A stretch of 55,259 nucleotides of DNA from Frankia sp. AiPa1 (lineage in GTDB: Bacteria; Actinomycetota; Actinomycetes; Frankiales; Frankiaceae). Positions 9,167-17,000 of the stretch are shown here, piece after piece. The stretch lies in assembly GCF_023243075.1 (NCBI RefSeq), contig NZ_JALKFZ020000117.1, positions 1 to 55,259 on the forward strand, in the 5' to 3' direction. The notes under the pieces are model-generated. The model did not search any database. It saw only the letters and a list, made by a program, of their open reading frames with translations, and was not told the DNA's origin. The position numbers and the translations under genes are program-made. The stretch's first letter is position 1. Each line of letters begins with the position of its first letter.

Positions 9167-10678
9167 GTGAGCCATCGCGCATCGCGACGCCCGGGTACGT
9201 TCGCGGACGTGCGTGTGGACCCGTCGGCCTGCCTGCCAGGGTCGAGCCGGCCGCCCCTGGCAGGCCGGTCCGGCACCGTGGCGCCCCCGGCCGACGGGCC
9301 CGCCACAGCCCGGAGTGCTCCGGGCTCGGAGCGTCGCGCGGGCGCCCGGCTCTGGGCCGCCTGGCTGGTCACGCGCGCCCTGTTGACCGTCCTGGTGCTG
9401 ACCGGTCAGACCTTCGGTGCCCAGCAGAACGTGCAGGGTGACCTGCGGATCTATGCGGGCTGGGCGCACGCGCTCGGTCACGGTGGAGGACTGCCCGTCG
9501 GCGACGACCGGTGGCAGTACCCGCCCGCGGCCGCGGTCGCGTTCGTCCTGCCGGAGTTCGTGCACACACTTTCGATGTTGTCCTATCGGGTGGCGTTCGT
9601 CGGGCTGGCGTTGATCGTCGACGGGATGGTGACCGTCGCGCTGAATCGCCGCACGCGGGCGGCGGCGATGTTCTGGGTGGCGGGGATCACCGCGCTGGGC
9701 CCGGTGGTGCTGGCCCGGTTCGACCTGCTGCCGGCGGCCGCGGCCATGGGCACCGTGCTGGCGATGGCCCGCGGACGCCCCGGCCGGGCGGGATTCCACC
9801 TTGGCGTCGGGGTGCTGCTGAAGGTCTGGCCGGTGCTTCTGCTGGTCGCCGTGCCCCGCCCGGCCCGCGGACCGGGCGCCGGAGGTACTGGCCGGTCGAT
9901 GCCCGAGGCCGCCGGGAGAGGGGCCGCGGGATCCTGGTCATGGGCGGGGCCGCGGCGGCTGGTTGGCGGGATGCTGGGTGCGGCGACGGTGCTCGGCGTG
10001 GTGCTGGCGGCGAGCGGGTGGTGGCGGGACGCCTTCGGTTTCGTCGGTGCGCAGCAGGCCCGCGGGCTGCAGGTGGAGGCGGTCGCGGCGACCCCGTTCG
10101 TCCTCGCGCACATGGCCGGTGGGCCGGGCCCGCGGTATTCCTACGGATCGTTGCAGTTCGACGGGCCCCTTGCCCGCGCGGTCGCGACGGCCTGCTCGTT
10201 GGCCGAGGCGGCGGTGATCATCCTCGCGGTGGCCTGGTGGTGGTTGTGGACCGTGCGCCGGCCGCAGGGGGCGCCGACCCCGGGGGCGACCGCGGCGACG
10301 CTGGCCGAGCGGGGCCTCGCCCTGGTCCTCGTGGTGGTCGTGACCGCCCGGGTCCTCAGCCCGCAGTACCTGGTCTGGCTGCTCGCGCTCGTGGCCGCGA
10401 GCCTTGCCGTCGGCCCTGCGGCCGACGGCCCCGGAACGAGGCCCTGGGGGTCCGGGCGTCCCGCCGGGCGGCTGGCGACAGCGCTGGTCGCCGTCGCGCT
10501 GGTGTCCCAGGTGATCTATCCGTGGCGGTACAACGACGTCGTCCAGGGCCGGATCGTGCTCAGTGTGCTGCTGGTGGCGCGCAACCTGGGAATGATCATG
10601 ATGTGCTGGTGGGCGCTGCGGGCCGCCGCCGAGCCGACACCACTGCCCGGCCGGCGCCCGCCAGGGCCAGCAGCATGA
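9167..10678 (+). CDS. GT87-like integral membrane glycosyltransferase
   Basis: Membrane protein of 503 residues with about nine to eleven hydrophobic segments and an Arg-rich cytoplasmic N-terminus. The first loop holds GDLRIYAGWAHAL followed by WQYPPAA, the arrangement seen in DUF2029/GT87 polyprenol-phosphate-mannose-dependent transferases. LARFDLLPAAAAMG and LSPQYLVWLLALVA are also characteristic. The likely role is adding mannose or a related sugar to envelope lipoglycans on the outer face. The gene is divergent from gdhA. Its last 83 bases overlap the 3' end of the MptB-like gene on the other strand. Confidence 0.8.
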   Translation: MSHRASRRPGTFADVRVDPSACLPGSSRPPLAGRSGTVAPPADGPATARSAPGSERRAGARLWAAWLVTRALLTVLVLTGQTFGAQQNVQGDLRIYAGWAHALGHGGGLPVGDDRWQYPPAAAVAFVLPEFVHTLSMLSYRVAFVGLALIVDGMVTVALNRRTRAAAMFWVAGITALGPVVLARFDLLPAAAAMGTVLAMARGRPGRAGFHLGVGVLLKVWPVLLLVAVPRPARGPGAGGTGRSMPEAAGRGAAGSWSWAGPRRLVGGMLGAATVLGVVLAASGWWRDAFGFVGAQQARGLQVEAVAATPFVLAHMAGGPGPRYSYGSLQFDGPLARAVATACSLAEAAVIILAVAWWWLWTVRRPQGAPTPGATAATLAERGLALVLVVVVTARVLSPQYLVWLLALVAASLAVGPAADGPGTRPWGSGRPAGRLATALVAVALVSQVIYPWRYNDVVQGRIVLSVLLVARNLGMIMMCWWALRAAAEPTPLPGRRPPGPAA

Positions 10679-12560
10679 TCACGGCGAGCGCCGCCAACCC
10701 GCCCGCGCCGAGCAGGTGCCAGGTCGCGGCCAGCGGCGACAGGGTCGCGAGGCACAGCCACACGGACACCACGACGGTCCCCCAGAGCGTCCAGCCCATG
10801 ACGCGGGAGGCGACGAACCGGGGGCGGTCTGTCATTCGGACCGGTTCCCGGGCCAGGGTCGTGACCGCACCGGGAGATGCGGCGGGTGCCGCGGGCTCGG
10901 CGAACATCGCGGCGAGGATGGCCAGCGCCGGCAGGCAGGTCGCCAGGTACCAGGGATAGACCACCGGGTTGGCCAGCGCCACCGCCAGCCCGCCGTAGCC
11001 GATCACGGCCAGATCGGGCCGGGCGAGCGTGGGAGTTGACCGGCCGAAGCCGGTGGTGCTGGTGGTGGTGCTGGTGGTGTGACGCCACGCGCGCACCACC
11101 AGCAGGACGAGGGCCACCGCTGCCGCGACCAGGCAGAGTCCGCGCGTCACCCGTAGCGTCACTGCGGTGACGGGATGTATGCCGACGAGGTCGAGCAGGG
11201 GATCGGCGGCGTAGGCGAGCAGCGAGGCGGGGGCGATGCCGGTGCTCAGGGCGCCCGAAGTGGACAGGGCGTGGATCCAGGTGGGCCCGAAGCCCGCGGC
11301 GAGGCTACTCAGCACGGTGGCCACGGCGACGGCCATGACATCCACGACAAGGCGCACCGCCCCGGCCCGCCCTGGGTGCGCGCTCCGCCGAGCGAGGAGC
11401 AGGTGGGCGACGAGCAGCCAGACGACCACCGGCAGCACGGTCGCCTTCACGTTGGCGGCGAGGGCGGCGAGCCCGGTCGCCCCGGCGCCCGCCACGATCG
11501 GCCGCCACCGCGCGGCCCGGCTGGCGACGAGCCCGGTGCGGCGTTGCGGGTCGACCGTGGTGTCGCCCGCCGCTTCGGGTGCTGGGGCGGTGGCGGTCCC
11601 GAGCCGGGCCGTCGCGGTCTGGCCCTGCTGGGCGCCCGCACGGTCCAGGAGAAGGGCGGCGACGACGAGCGCCGCGGCGCTCGCGTCGAGATGGGCGCCG
11701 CCGACGAGATGGATGGCGACCACCGGGTTGGCCGCGACCAGTACCGCGACGGCGGCCCGCCGCCCGGGCGCGCGGCCAGCCAGCAGCAGGGAGCCGAGGA
11801 TCAGGCCGAGCACGGCAATCACGGCGAGCACCCGCAGCGCCACGACCGTCCCTGCCGGGCCGCCGCCCACCACCGCGGCGGCCTTCTCCAGTGCCACGGC
11901 GGCCCCGCCATACGGACTGTGGGTGAGCGTCCAGCGCGGATCGACGGCCCGGACGAAGGTCGGCCCCGATCCGTCCGCCGCGCCTGAGGTCAGGAGGGTC
12001 GCGATCCCGTGCGTGGCCGGGTCCAGACCGAGCCGGGCGAGCTCACCCTGACCGGCGTAGGCGTGGACGTCCCGGCTGAACAGGGGCGGACCGACGGCGA
12101 AGGGGAGGGTCCAGACGAACGCGGCGACCAGCCCGGTGCGGGTCGTCACCCGCCCGGCCAGCATGGCGAGGACCAGCGCGGCCCAGCACAGACACAGGGC
12201 GATGACGCCGAGCGCGGACAACCCGGCCAGGACGCCCCTCGTGGTCTCGCCCGGTGGTGCCGATGGAAGAATTCCCCACCAGGATGTCGGGTCAGTGACG
12301 TTCGGATCACGTGGTCCGAGCCGTCCCTCGGTGACCATGGCCGTGACCGCGGCGATGGCACCCGCGATGACCAGCCTGAAGACCCCGACCGGGGCGCGCT
12401 TCGTGGTCGGGCGGGGGCGGGTGGGAGCGGCCGTCGGGGTCGCCGTCGGTGTCGCCGTCGGCATTCTGGGCGTCACCGGGCGCTCGCTCGCGGGCGGGAC
12501 GCCGGGAGATGATCGGTGGAGCGCGGCGGACGGACCGTCGGCGATGGCTGGGGAGGACAT
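10596..12560 (-). CDS. MptB-like polyprenol-phosphomannose-dependent alpha-1,6-mannosyltransferase
   Basis: Membrane protein of about 654 residues with roughly twelve hydrophobic segments. Landmarks are TWWGILP-like TSWWGILPSAP, PLFSRDVHAYAGQGELARLG in the first large loop (the acidic pair needed by GT-C enzymes), DPRWTLTHSPYGG, and IHLVGGAHLDASAAAL. These are typical of actinobacterial MptA/MptB, which extend the mannan core of lipomannan. The start is uncertain. ATG 12560 lies only two bases from the divergent gene's GTG; ATG 12464 would remove a Pro/Thr-rich, poorly conserved N-terminus. The 3' end overlaps the convergent GT87 gene. Confidence 0.82.
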   Translation of the reverse strand: MSSPAIADGPSAALHRSSPGVPPASERPVTPRMPTATPTATPTAAPTRPRPTTKRAPVGVFRLVIAGAIAAVTAMVTEGRLGPRDPNVTDPTSWWGILPSAPPGETTRGVLAGLSALGVIALCLCWAALVLAMLAGRVTTRTGLVAAFVWTLPFAVGPPLFSRDVHAYAGQGELARLGLDPATHGIATLLTSGAADGSGPTFVRAVDPRWTLTHSPYGGAAVALEKAAAVVGGGPAGTVVALRVLAVIAVLGLILGSLLLAGRAPGRRAAVAVLVAANPVVAIHLVGGAHLDASAAALVVAALLLDRAGAQQGQTATARLGTATAPAPEAAGDTTVDPQRRTGLVASRAARWRPIVAGAGATGLAALAANVKATVLPVVVWLLVAHLLLARRSAHPGRAGAVRLVVDVMAVAVATVLSSLAAGFGPTWIHALSTSGALSTGIAPASLLAYAADPLLDLVGIHPVTAVTLRVTRGLCLVAAAVALVLLVVRAWRHTTSTTTSTTGFGRSTPTLARPDLAVIGYGGLAVALANPVVYPWYLATCLPALAILAAMFAEPAAPAASPGAVTTLAREPVRMTDRPRFVASRVMGWTLWGTVVVSVWLCLATLSPLAATWHLLGAGGLAALAVIMLLALAGAGRAVVSARRRPAAPTSTS

Positions 12561-12562
12561 AC

Positions 12563-14299
12563 GTGACTGCCCTCGCCTCGACCGGCCCTCCCCTGGACGC
12601 GACGTCGGCACCGGTCGATCAGCAGTCGGCCGCGGATGCGGCGCCCTCGGGCCCCGCGTCGGCTCCACCTGCCCAGACCCCTTTCCTTGCGCTTGAGCCG
12701 CCGCGGCAGCGCGGGCGTTTCGTCCGCGGGCTGCTCGTGGTGGCCGCGATCGTCCGCCGCTGGCCGTGGACGGTGACCGCCGCTCTGTGCCTGCTGTGCC
12801 TGCTGCTGCGGGTGACCGGTCCCGACACGCCCGCCCAGGAATACCGTGTGTGGCTGTTCCGCCACGGGGGACCTGTCCTCTGGGACGATCAATGGTACGG
12901 CGGTCACACGATACCCGGGTACAGCGTGTTGTTTCCCCCGCTGGGGGCGCTACTCGGAGCCGAGCTGCTCGGGGCGCTGGCGTGCCTGGCATCCACCGTG
13001 ATCGTCACCCGGCTGCTGCGGGGGCCGCGGGTCCGCCGTGGTCATGACCTGGTGCTGGTCTGGTTCGCCGTGGCCACGGTGTCGAACCTGGTCGTCGGGC
13101 GGATGCCGTTCGCGCTCGGGATGGCCTTCGGCGCGTTGGCGCTTCTCGGCGTCCGGGAACGCCGGACCAGGCTCGCCTGGGCCGGCGCGGTGCTCTCGTC
13201 GCTGGCCTCGCCGCTGGCCGCCGGATTCGTGCTGCTCGTCGGGGCCGCGCTGCTGCCGACGATCGGCTGGCGCCGCATCGTCCCGTTCGTCGGCGCGCTC
13301 GCCGGCATCATCGTCGCGCTCGCCTTCCCCGAGAACGGCTACCAGCCCTTCCCCGCCGTGACCTACCTTTCGCTGCTCGCGCTGATCGGTGTGGGTCTGC
13401 TGGTGGTGCCGAAGGACGCCCGGGCGATCCGGCACGGCCTGCTGCTGTGGGCGGCGGCGGCGACGGTGTTCTTCTTCGTCCAGACCCAGATCGGCGGCAA
13501 CATCACGCGCCCGGCGACGATGCTGGCCGGGCCGGCCGCGGCGCTGCTGCTCGCCGACCGGCGCCGGGTGCTCGCCGTCGTGGCCGTCCCGCTGATCGGC
13601 TGGCAGATCGGGCCCATCCACGGCGCCCTGCTCACCCGTGGCGACCCGTCCGCCAAGGCCAGCTACTACACCGGTCTGCTCGACTATCTCGATCGCGGCA
13701 CCCCCGTGCCGGCGGGCCGGGTGGAGGTACCGTTCACCCAGGCACACTGGGAGGCGCGCTACGTCGCCCCGTCGGTCCCCATGGCGCGCGGCTGGTTGCG
13801 GCAGCTGGACAGCAAGTACAACGCCCTGTTCTACGACGGAACCCTGAACGCCGCGACCTACCATCGCTGGCTGCTCGCTCGCGGTATCCGTTACGTCGCC
13901 CTGCCCGACGTCAGTCTCGACCCGTCCGCCGTCGCGGAGGCCACGTTGCTGCGCGCCGGACTGCCTTACCTTGACCTTGCCTGGCAGGACGCCCACTGGA
14001 AGGTCTGGCTGGTCAAGGACTCACCTGGGCTCGTGCAGGGCCCGGCCAGCCTCACCGAACTGGGCGTGAGCTCGGTGGGCGTCGACTTCCGCGCCCCCGG
14101 CATCGCCACCGTGCTGGTGCACTACACCCCCTACTGGCAGCTCACCCAGGGTCAGGCCTGCGTCTTCCGTGCGGCCGGCGGCTGGACCGGCATCGTCACC
14201 GAGTCCCCCGGCCCGGTCCGTCTCACCGCCCGCCTCTCCGTCGACGGTCTGACCCGGGCCAGCGCCCTCGACTGCCCCGTAGACCAGCGCGTCGCCTGA
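12563..14299 (+). CDS. Large integral membrane protein, possibly GT-C-like
   Basis: Protein of 578 residues from GTG 12563. An Ala/Pro-rich N-terminus of about 55 residues is followed by about ten hydrophobic segments and a ~200-residue C-terminal extracytoplasmic domain. The first loop holds WLFRHGGPVLWDDQWYGGHT, with acidic residues placed like a GT-C catalytic loop. In the C-terminal part, LARGIRYVALPDVSLDPSA resembles the ends of uncharacterised actinobacterial sugar-transferase-like proteins. I do not recognise the exact family. Its position beside MptB- and GT87-like genes supports an envelope role. Start GACATACGTG has little room for a ribosome site, though GGGAGGA lies ten bases upstream. 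Confidence 0.7.
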   Translation: MTALASTGPPLDATSAPVDQQSAADAAPSGPASAPPAQTPFLALEPPRQRGRFVRGLLVVAAIVRRWPWTVTAALCLLCLLLRVTGPDTPAQEYRVWLFRHGGPVLWDDQWYGGHTIPGYSVLFPPLGALLGAELLGALACLASTVIVTRLLRGPRVRRGHDLVLVWFAVATVSNLVVGRMPFALGMAFGALALLGVRERRTRLAWAGAVLSSLASPLAAGFVLLVGAALLPTIGWRRIVPFVGALAGIIVALAFPENGYQPFPAVTYLSLLALIGVGLLVVPKDARAIRHGLLLWAAAATVFFFVQTQIGGNITRPATMLAGPAAALLLADRRRVLAVVAVPLIGWQIGPIHGALLTRGDPSAKASYYTGLLDYLDRGTPVPAGRVEVPFTQAHWEARYVAPSVPMARGWLRQLDSKYNALFYDGTLNAATYHRWLLARGIRYVALPDVSLDPSAVAEATLLRAGLPYLDLAWQDAHWKVWLVKDSPGLVQGPASLTELGVSSVGVDFRAPGIATVLVHYTPYWQLTQGQACVFRAAGGWTGIVTESPGPVRLTARLSVDGLTRASALDCPVDQRVA

Positions 14300-14340
14300 C
14301 GGCGCCCCCAGACCGTCACCTTCCGCGAGGGGCGGTCGAG

Positions 14341-14424
14341 CAAGATCCGGCCAACTAGGTCGTCGTGGGGGGCAAATCGGACGCGAACACCCCCACCGCG
14401 ACCTCTTTAGATCTTGAGTCCGCC
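14341..14424 (-). repeat. Dispersed foldback element, copy A
   Basis: Reverse-complemented, this 84-base stretch matches 39462-39545 at 73 of 84 positions by hand alignment, without gaps. Its ends are CAAGATC and GATCTTG, and a second arm pair around AGGTCG...CGACCT folds inward. It lies 41 bases after the stop of the membrane gene, so it may also act as a terminator. Weaker similarity to copy B continues another ~47 bases toward 14471 (35 of 47 identical). Confidence 0.8.
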
Positions 14425-14514
14425 CGGATCCGGTATGCCCGCCACGGAATGTGACGCCGACGTGATGATCTGGCCGTCGACGCGCCACTTGATGATATTG
14501 ACAACGGTTTTCAT
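14407..14514 (-). CDS. Candidate 35-residue ORF ending in foldback element A
   Basis: The frame runs from ATG 14514 and encodes MKTVVNIIKWRVDG..., closing with PDPGGLKI and a TAA inside element A. Its first codons are AT-rich compared with the neighbourhood. No clear ribosome site is present (ACCGAA precedes the ATG). The translated end resembles an equivalent frame beside copy B (ASHxVAxI..PGGLKI in both). It may be a degenerate gene end carried with the repeat rather than a working gene. Confidence 0.3.
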   Translation of the reverse strand: MKTVVNIIKWRVDGQIITSASHSVAGIPDPGGLKI

Positions 14515-14621
14515 TTCGGTCAGAGTGGCCTTGCCGGTCGACGGATGGTGGTCCACGGATGTTGGGCGGCGAGGTCGTCGACGGTCGTCGACGGCGCGGA
14601 TCCGATGTGCTGGAGGTTGCG

Positions 14622-15014
14622 ATGTCCCTGACCGTGTCCCCTGAACTGCTCGCGGCCGCCGAGCGAGGTCAGGTCGGTGAGCCCGAGTTTCTGGACTGCG
14701 TGCGCGAGTCCCTTCCGTACGCGTACGCCCTGGTGGAGCGGTTGGCCGGGGAGCTGCCCTCGGCGGCGGGAGTGTTCGTGGACAACCAGGTGCCGCCGCC
14801 GGACGAGCGGGCGCAGGGAGAGCTGCTGCGGGCGATGGCGAGCACCTCGATCCGGGGGGCGCTGGAGCGACGCTTCGGAGTCGCCCTGGCATTCCAGAAC
14901 TGCCATCGGGTGGCCGCGTTCCGTCCGAGCGCAGTCGATGGTCCCGAGCACAAGCGGTTCGTCTCGGTGACGGGTCAGCTGCTCAACCAGCAGCCGGGGT
15001 TCGTCAACTGCTGA
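14622..15014 (+). CDS. SCO5389-family protein
   Basis: Small soluble protein of 130 residues. The motifs MSLTVSPELL, FLDCVRESLPYAYALVERL, DNQVPPPDERAQGELLRAMA and FGVALAFQNCHRVAAF match, from memory, the conserved actinobacterial family named after SCO5389. Its function is not known. The start is supported by TGGAGG six bases upstream; an in-frame ATG at 14559 lacks this. It converges on the RyR/TrkA gene with 57 bases between stops. Confidence 0.82.
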   Translation: MSLTVSPELLAAAERGQVGEPEFLDCVRESLPYAYALVERLAGELPSAAGVFVDNQVPPPDERAQGELLRAMASTSIRGALERRFGVALAFQNCHRVAAFRPSAVDGPEHKRFVSVTGQLLNQQPGFVNC

Positions 15015-15071
15015 GACCTGACGGCTGACCGGGCGGTCGCCGCTCGGTTGTCGGGCGGTCGTCGGGTGGGG

Positions 15072-17000
15072 TCAGGCTGGATCGTCGAGGCGGACGATGC
15101 GCAGGCCAGCGTGGGCGAGGATCGACGGCATGGTGCGGATGACCTCGCGGTCGCGCTCCCGGTCGGCGTCGGGAAGCACCCGCCAGTCGACCATCGCCGG
15201 GTGGCGGCGCTCGGAGCCGCTTTCCTGGCGGATCGGGCCCAGGCGGAAACCCTGGTTGGCTCGTTCCAGGAGCCACCGTTCATGCTCCAGCGGGGCGAGC
15301 CGTTCGATCTCGGCATCGGTGAAGGCGAAGTCGGTGTCGGCGGCGCCGACCGGCAGCAGCATCAGGTTCTGCGCGCGCAGGATCTCACCGAAGCCGGCGA
15401 CCTGGTCCCGGTTGGAGCCGCGCAGGTCGTCGGGTAGCTCGTCCCAGGGAACCATCGAGCGGCGGGAGCCGAGCTGGGCGCCGCGCAGCTGCTCGGAGAC
15501 CAGGAAGCGGGTATGGGTGGCCTGCGCGAACCGTTCGATGAGATCGGTGTCGCCGAGATCGATGGGCAGTGCCTCGTCGTTCACGGCGAAGAACCGCACG
15601 CCTCCCTGGAGGTCCTCGAGCAGCGGGCGGGGGGTGCTCGGAGTCTGGCGCGATGACGTCGGCTGGCCGAACACCTCCTGCAGGCTGCGCTGGCGGTCCG
15701 TGCACACCACGATGGCGCTCTGGCCGACCCCGAACCGGTCATTGACCAGCTGGGCGGCGTCGAGCCCGCAGAGCAGGGCCTGCTCCTCGTCGTCCTGGCA
15801 GACATAGACGAACTCGGGTGGCCGGCCGGATCCGTCTGGCCCGTCCGGGTTATCCGGCCTGGGTGGCCCGTCCGGCCGGCCGGATCCGGCCGCGGTGAGC
15901 ACGGCCTGTGTCAGCTCGCCGCCTGGCGTGTCGTGGGCGGTGAGCTGGATGCGGGCCAGGGCTGGCTCGCGGGAACGCAAGGCGGCGAGCTGGGTCGTGG
16001 CGGCCGGGTCAGACACGGCGATGGTCAGGAGGGGCCCGTTCGGGCCAGCGTAGGACGACCAGCGGCGCGCCAGCTCCAGCACGAGGGCCCGGCCGAGCCC
16101 GGACAGGCCGAGGACCACCAGCGGTGCCGGTGCCGGTGACGGAGGCGGGCCTATGGTGCTGTCCGCCGCCGCCCAGCTCGGCGGGTGCCGGGCCAGCATG
16201 GCGTGCGCGCCGAGCACCTCCACGGCAAAGAAGTCCAGCCGGAAGCCAGCGTCGTCGCTCAGGCCGATCCGGCGGGCCCGCAGGTGCGGGATCAGTGAGA
16301 GATCGCCCACTTGGGCCAGGCAGCGCAGTGGCTGGTCCCATCGGGTGGCCGCAAGACGTCGGGCGGCCAGCGCGATCGCCAGATTGGAGGAGGTCTCCGG
16401 CAGGCAGCCGTAGACCACATCGGCCCGGGCCACGCCTGCCTGCGCGAGGACGAGTGGCTCCACCGGGTCGCCGATCACCCGCAACAGGCCCGGGGGGAGC
16501 TCCGCGTCCGGGTACTCCCGCTGGGCGTCCTCGGCTACCAGCACCACCCGTCTGGACCGGACGAGCCGGTCGACCAGTGCGGTCGCCGTCGGTCCGCTGC
16601 CGCAGACGATCACGTGGTAACGCGCACGGCGGGCCCGGAATCGCTCGAACCTCTGTGCGAAGACGGTGCTCACGGCATCGGCGACGCCGACGGTCGTGGC
16701 GATCGGTGCGAGGAAACGGGCGATCTCCAGCGGCAGCGGGTACTGCCCCTGATCCTGGAAGACCGTCCCGTCGGCGATGAACAGCGTGGCGGCGAAGAAC
16801 ACCACGTTCGACCAGGTGAACGTCTCGGGATTGGCATGGAAATGCCGGTATGTTCCGACCAGGCCGAGGGCGAAGGCCACCACGCCGAGCACGGCGAACA
16901 CGGCGAGCAGATGATGTCGCAGCCACCGTGCCAGCCGGCCGGTCAGGGCAAGCGCCGCCGCCGCGGGGTGCGGCCGGTGGCCCTGGCGGCCGGACGTCAC
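15072..17000 (-). CDS. Membrane protein with two TrkA-N-like domains and a RyR domain
   Basis: Protein of 642 residues. Two or three membrane helices lie in residues ~25-125, with a pore-like segment FFAATLFIADGTVFQD that lacks the T-x-G-x-G potassium filter. A Rossmann TrkA-N domain starts at YHVIVCGSGPTATAL, and a second nucleotide fold at VVLGLSGLGRAL. The C-terminal ~80 residues form a bacterial RyR domain: LAPLEHERWLLERANQGFRL, HPAMVDWRVLP, then DREVIRTMPSILAHAGL. It starts at GTG overlapping the PP2C stop by four bases (GTGA), so the two are translationally coupled. It is probably a ligand-gated channel-like or membrane-stress sensor regulated with the phosphatase; that role is inference. 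Confidence 0.82.
   Translation of the reverse strand: MTSGRQGHRPHPAAAALALTGRLARWLRHHLLAVFAVLGVVAFALGLVGTYRHFHANPETFTWSNVVFFAATLFIADGTVFQDQGQYPLPLEIARFLAPIATTVGVADAVSTVFAQRFERFRARRARYHVIVCGSGPTATALVDRLVRSRRVVLVAEDAQREYPDAELPPGLLRVIGDPVEPLVLAQAGVARADVVYGCLPETSSNLAIALAARRLAATRWDQPLRCLAQVGDLSLIPHLRARRIGLSDDAGFRLDFFAVEVLGAHAMLARHPPSWAAADSTIGPPPSPAPAPLVVLGLSGLGRALVLELARRWSSYAGPNGPLLTIAVSDPAATTQLAALRSREPALARIQLTAHDTPGGELTQAVLTAAGSGRPDGPPRPDNPDGPDGSGRPPEFVYVCQDDEEQALLCGLDAAQLVNDRFGVGQSAIVVCTDRQRSLQEVFGQPTSSRQTPSTPRPLLEDLQGGVRFFAVNDEALPIDLGDTDLIERFAQATHTRFLVSEQLRGAQLGSRRSMVPWDELPDDLRGSNRDQVAGFGEILRAQNLMLLPVGAADTDFAFTDAEIERLAPLEHERWLLERANQGFRLGPIRQESGSERRHPAMVDWRVLPDADRERDREVIRTMPSILAHAGLRIVRLDDPA

Larger units (their letters stand above)
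14300..14621. other. Intergenic region with foldback element A and a Zur-box-like palindrome
   Basis: It contains element A (14341-14424), a 35-codon minus-strand frame (14407-14514), and the near-palindrome TGACAACGGTTTTCA at 14499-14513. That palindrome resembles actinobacterial Zur boxes (TGAAAA-type arms, one mismatch between arms). The TGGAGG at 14611-14616 is the ribosome site of the next gene. Confidence 0.5.

Noticed and set aside
12449..12562. Longer N-terminus of the membrane protein from ATG 12509 or 12449
   Set aside because: It would overlap the MptB-like N-terminus, and the added Arg-rich residues are not membrane-protein-like.
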